Assembly: GCA_026182355.1 (NCBI GenBank) | Contig: JAPFBL010000254.1 | Coordinates: 6,135,001 to 6,199,000 of the forward strand | Source: Hermatobates lingyangjiaoensis | Taxonomy: Eukaryota > Arthropoda > Insecta > Hemiptera > Hermatobatidae | Direction: 5' to 3' | Length of the DNA stretch: 64,000 bases | Shown here: positions 61,901 through 64,000 of the stretch, piece after piece | Numbering within the stretch: the stretch's first letter is position 1 | How the letters are laid out: the number at the start of each line of letters is the position of its first letter | Made by a program: the position numbers and the translations under genes | Notes under the pieces: model-generated | Told to the model about the DNA's origin: nothing | Database searches by the model: none | The model's input: only the letters and a program-made list of their open reading frames with translations

Positions 61901-63641
61901 ATGGGAGGTTTACTTTATGATATACAAGAAGACTTATATAAAATATAAGAAGATACAGAAGAACGACAGTATATCAAAGAACTTTTTTACGTTTCTGGAT
62001 ACCAGTAGAAAGAGTAGTTACTTGTTTTGATTTTCTTGGTCTTTGGTCTTTAACTCAGACTGTTGGACCAATGTTACCTTCAGAACTTCTGAGAATACCC
62101 ACATTTGTTTATATATATTAATCTGAATTATGACTTACTTCCATAACTTTTTCAAGTGACTGTTGTCCATGAAAGGTCATGAAATATATTGGCAAGCACT
62201 GAAAACGATCTGCCCATGAATCAAACTTATCTATGTTCTCCTCTAATGAAACCATAGTGAACTGCTGAAGCATAGTCCTGGCAAGTCTTTGATTTCTTAT
62301 TTCAAAACTTCCCCACAATGTTGGTACCTAAAATTAAAGAAAAATTAATGCCTAAAAAACAGTAAAATATCAAATTTAAAAGAAAAACATTTCAACAACT
62401 AATTCATATAAAAATTAATGTTTAAAATAAACAAAAATTATAATACATACTAAGAAAAATATAAATTAATAACAAAATTAAACAAAAGTTCATTTGATAC
62501 TACTTTAAACATACATCTATCTACCTTAATAACGATTGGTAACAATAAATCTTATTCGATAACCTAACAATAAACTAAAACTAGACATAATCAGATTTAC
62601 CTTAAACAGCTTTTTGCATTTCAAAATTAAAACAACAGTTTTTAATTCTTAAAATGGCATTATTATAATTAAAATTATCTTTAAATACGCATATGGAGTA
62701 AAATAGTTAAAAAAATTATTCCATAATCAATCGAAAAATGAAAAAGGTCAACTGCTTTTATATGAATCAGGTTACTAAAGAGCTTTAATAGTTTGGGTTC
62801 TTTGACGAGCTACCTCAAAAGGCTCGTCTCAAATAGAGTATTTTTATATCATGCGAATAGAAAGTTAAAGAAATTTGTAATTTGGAAGCTTTCGAAATAA
62901 ACAAAGCCTTCATTAATAATCCTTCTACCTTTCAATGTCTTAATGATTAAATTCCAGGGTGTCCAAAATTTCTTAAACTGTTCCCAGAATCACAAAGAAT
63001 AAATTAAAAAAAAAAAAGTTTCTTTCCTCTAAATTAATGTTTCTGGCCTTCTGTATTTCAGTTAACGGTTTTCAAGCATACCCGACACCTTTGTCACCTT
63101 ATCTCCTAAATGACTATCCCCACTCTTTCGCAGCGGATCTATTTCCTACTTGTTGTTTTCACTGGACCAACCCTTCAGCACCACATCCTTGGGTATGTCT
63201 TGAATTCTCTCAATTGAATTTTATTATTTCACTCTAATTTTGTAACTGATTAGATATAATTTGTATTATAGTGTCTTCCTGATGATGAACACAAAGTGTT
63301 CGAAACGCGTTGTTACTGTTCAATAAAACTTCATTTGTGTGGAGACTTTTGTTTGTTTATCCATTTTACCTCAGAATGAGAGTATTTTTATATTCCATTG
63401 ACAAGGCAAATATCATTAAACAATAAAATTAAAGTGCTACTGATAAGAAAACTATGAAACAACTAAAAAACTAAAAGGTAATGTGTACTACTCCTTGAAT
63501 GGCTAGGTCAAGAGAATACTCGCTCATGAAGGTGGTTTTGCCACAGCCTGTTGAGCCCGTGAGGACAGTCAGTTCACCTCTTCTGTGTCCCTTCAACAAA
63601 GTATTCAATACCGGGAACCTCTTCCATTTCACACCAGCAAC
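55832..63641 (-). CDS. Twnk: Twinkle mitochondrial DNA helicase, C-terminal part, 5 exons
   Basis: Twinkle is the hexameric 5'-3' helicase that unwinds mitochondrial DNA at the replication fork. Five minus-strand exons join in phase to 250 codons ending at TAA (55834-55832), covering nearly the whole helicase domain. Seen in order: Walker A in [55 protein letters not shown]; Walker B in [46 protein letters not shown]; and [13 protein letters not shown] with the conserved Arg of the last motif. These are the RecA-like T7 gp4-type motifs with Twinkle-specific wording. The N-terminal primase-like part and mitochondrial targeting sequence lie beyond 64,000. The C-terminal tail after the last motif is short, as in insects and unlike the longer human tail. 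Confidence 0.95.
55987..56206 (-). CDS. Twnk: Twinkle exon
   Basis: 220 nt, phase 2 in, phase 0 out; acceptor TTTACAG, donor GTAAAA. Reads [38 protein letters not shown] and [20 protein letters not shown]. Confidence 0.95.
56345..57170 (-). pseudogene. mariner-like transposase relic in a Twinkle intron
   Basis: Minus-strand fragments in several frames resemble a mariner transposase: [20 protein letters not shown] (near 56,950-56,890), [15 protein letters not shown] and [10 protein letters not shown] (near 56,780-56,700). Many stops and frameshifts; the ends are not clear. Confidence 0.5.
57632..57735 (-). CDS. Twnk: Twinkle exon with Walker B
   Basis: 104 nt, phase 0 in, phase 2 out; acceptor AAATAG, donor GTAAGA. 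Reads [20 protein letters not shown] then [14 protein letters not shown]. Confidence 0.94.
58068..58250 (+). mobile_element. tRNA-like SINE
   Basis: GGGCCAGATGTGG start, AAGATTGTAAGGTTTATATC (decayed B-box position), GACCCTAAATTATTCATGCC, then GATAGGACGTAAAACAGTCT. It links the 36.6-kb 5' half and the 53.5-kb 3' half into one family. It lies in a Twinkle intron. Confidence 0.5.
58743..58864. repeat. perfect 61-bp tandem duplication
   Basis: Two adjacent copies (58743-58803 and 58804-58864) beginning ATAGTTTTCCGAAAGTTACA and ending CTTAATCTTTCAA, without a visible mismatch. It lies in a Twinkle intron. Confidence 0.92.
58900..61130. other. Twinkle intron, mostly featureless
   Basis: AT-rich, part of the 4.4-kb intron between exons at 57735 and 62139. 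No exon or clear repeat seen. Confidence 0.5.
61138..61480. repeat. pair of weak hammerhead-like motifs around a pyrimidine-rich open frame
   Basis: CTGATGATTGTCCCTTGGAT followed by GTCTGAAATATATATA at 61141, and CTGATGACATAAAGTGGAA at about 61450. Between them is an 89-codon frame rich in Phe/Leu/Val that reads like membrane segments but is explained by T-rich composition. Confidence 0.3.
62139..62327 (-). CDS. Twnk: Twinkle exon
   Basis: 63 codons, phase 0 both ends, acceptor ATTTTAG and donor GTAAGT. Reads [20 protein letters not shown] through [18 protein letters not shown]. Confidence 0.95.
63277..63345 (+). repeat. hammerhead-like motif of a Penelope-type repeat
   Basis: CTGATGA at 63279-63285, an extra T, stem GAACAC, loop AAA, stem GTGTTC (63296-63301), GAAA (63302-63305), palindrome ACGCGT (63305-63310), T, then GTTACTG and an AATAAA. 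It lies upstream, on the opposite strand, of the Walker A exon of Twinkle, in its intron. Confidence 0.6.
63492..63641 (-). CDS. Twnk: Twinkle exon with Walker A
   Basis: 50 codons, phase 0 at both ends; acceptor TTTTGAG just above 63641, donor GTAGTA below 63492. Reads [20 protein letters not shown] then [20 protein letters not shown]. Confidence 0.93.
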
Positions 63642-64000
63642 CTCAAAAAATTTAATACAAAATAAATACGAATTTATTCATGCAAATAACTTTTTTAACA
63701 AATCAATATATAGTTTATTTTCGTAATCAAAAGCGAGATTATATCTACTTGACAACTCAGAAATGTTGGATAAGCTCTCACATTTCATCAGTTTACCAGT
63801 TTCAAACACTTTTCTACCTTCAAGAACATATACGAATGAATGATATGAATGTACCAACACTATTAACTGGTACCAACATTTATAATTACTTTAATATCGT
63901 TTTATTTTAATGGTTCTCTTTTATTATATATCTAATTTTCCTCTTTCAATATTTTCTCTTGTCTTCTGATTTTCATTTGAGTCATATTAGTATTAACAGA
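63642..64000. other. Twinkle intron or upstream exon region, unresolved
   Basis: A minus-strand frame (63860-63678; VLEGRKVFETGKLMKCESLS) is open but I could not match it to Twinkle, and it stops just before the acceptor of the Walker A exon. Confidence 0.3.

Noticed and set aside
63678..63860. Minus-strand frame just upstream of the Twinkle Walker A exon
   Set aside because: No match to Twinkle could be recognised and the frame stops before the acceptor; not called as an exon.
1..64000. CRISPR arrays, rRNA genes, canonical tRNA genes, bacterial operons
   Set aside because: None seen; the window is eukaryotic, and only tRNA-like SINE pieces were noted.

Overview
This is a stretch of AT-rich, intron-rich animal DNA, almost certainly from an insect with a fairly large, repeat-laden genome. 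Three multi-exon protein genes can be read by homology: the 3' part of an apolipophorin gene, an insect lipid carrier; a complete GLIS-type zinc-finger gene of the size of sugarbabe; and the 3' part of the mitochondrial helicase Twinkle. Coding exons make up only about 6% of the window. The order of insect cannot be settled from these sequences.

Layout. Positions 1-18,180 hold the last eleven exons of apolipophorin (+ strand, 2,816-17,921), with a Tigger/pogo remnant, a splice-acceptor-like minisatellite, a mariner relic, a (CT)n tract and foldback repeats in or beside its introns. Positions 18,200-40,800 carry no gene that I can support. They hold LINE relics, a tandem duplication near 26 kb, a 4.5 kb inverted-repeat element (30,590-35,131), and a dense cluster of palindromic repeats embedded in (TA)n arrays (35.1-39.4 kb). 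Positions 40,841-53,957 hold the GLIS gene (nine exons, 445 codons, + strand). Positions 55,832-63,641 hold five Twinkle exons on the - strand, convergent with the GLIS gene and ending about 1.9 kb from it.

The genes do not form a pathway. Apolipophorin carries lipid in haemolymph, sugarbabe-type factors control sugar and lipid metabolism genes in flies, and Twinkle unwinds mitochondrial DNA. The neighbourhood looks like ordinary gene order.

The most unusual signal is in the repeats. At several loci (15.1, 15.5, 24.8, 35.3, 35.8 and 63.3 kb, with weaker ones at 15.8, 39.1 and 61.1 kb) there is a hammerhead-ribozyme-like layout: CTGANGA or a one-base variant, a short hairpin, then GAAA. At the best loci the GAAA is followed by a palindrome (AGATCT, ACGCGT) at the place where a very short stem III would lie. 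Many copies are arranged head-to-head as palindromes next to (TA)n arrays. This resembles terminal regions of Penelope-like retroelements or retrozymes. Every copy examined carries one extra base after the CTGANGA core, so self-cleavage is doubtful and needs testing.

Coordinates were read by eye. Exon phases were checked to be consistent along each gene, but single-base errors in long homopolymer runs are possible.
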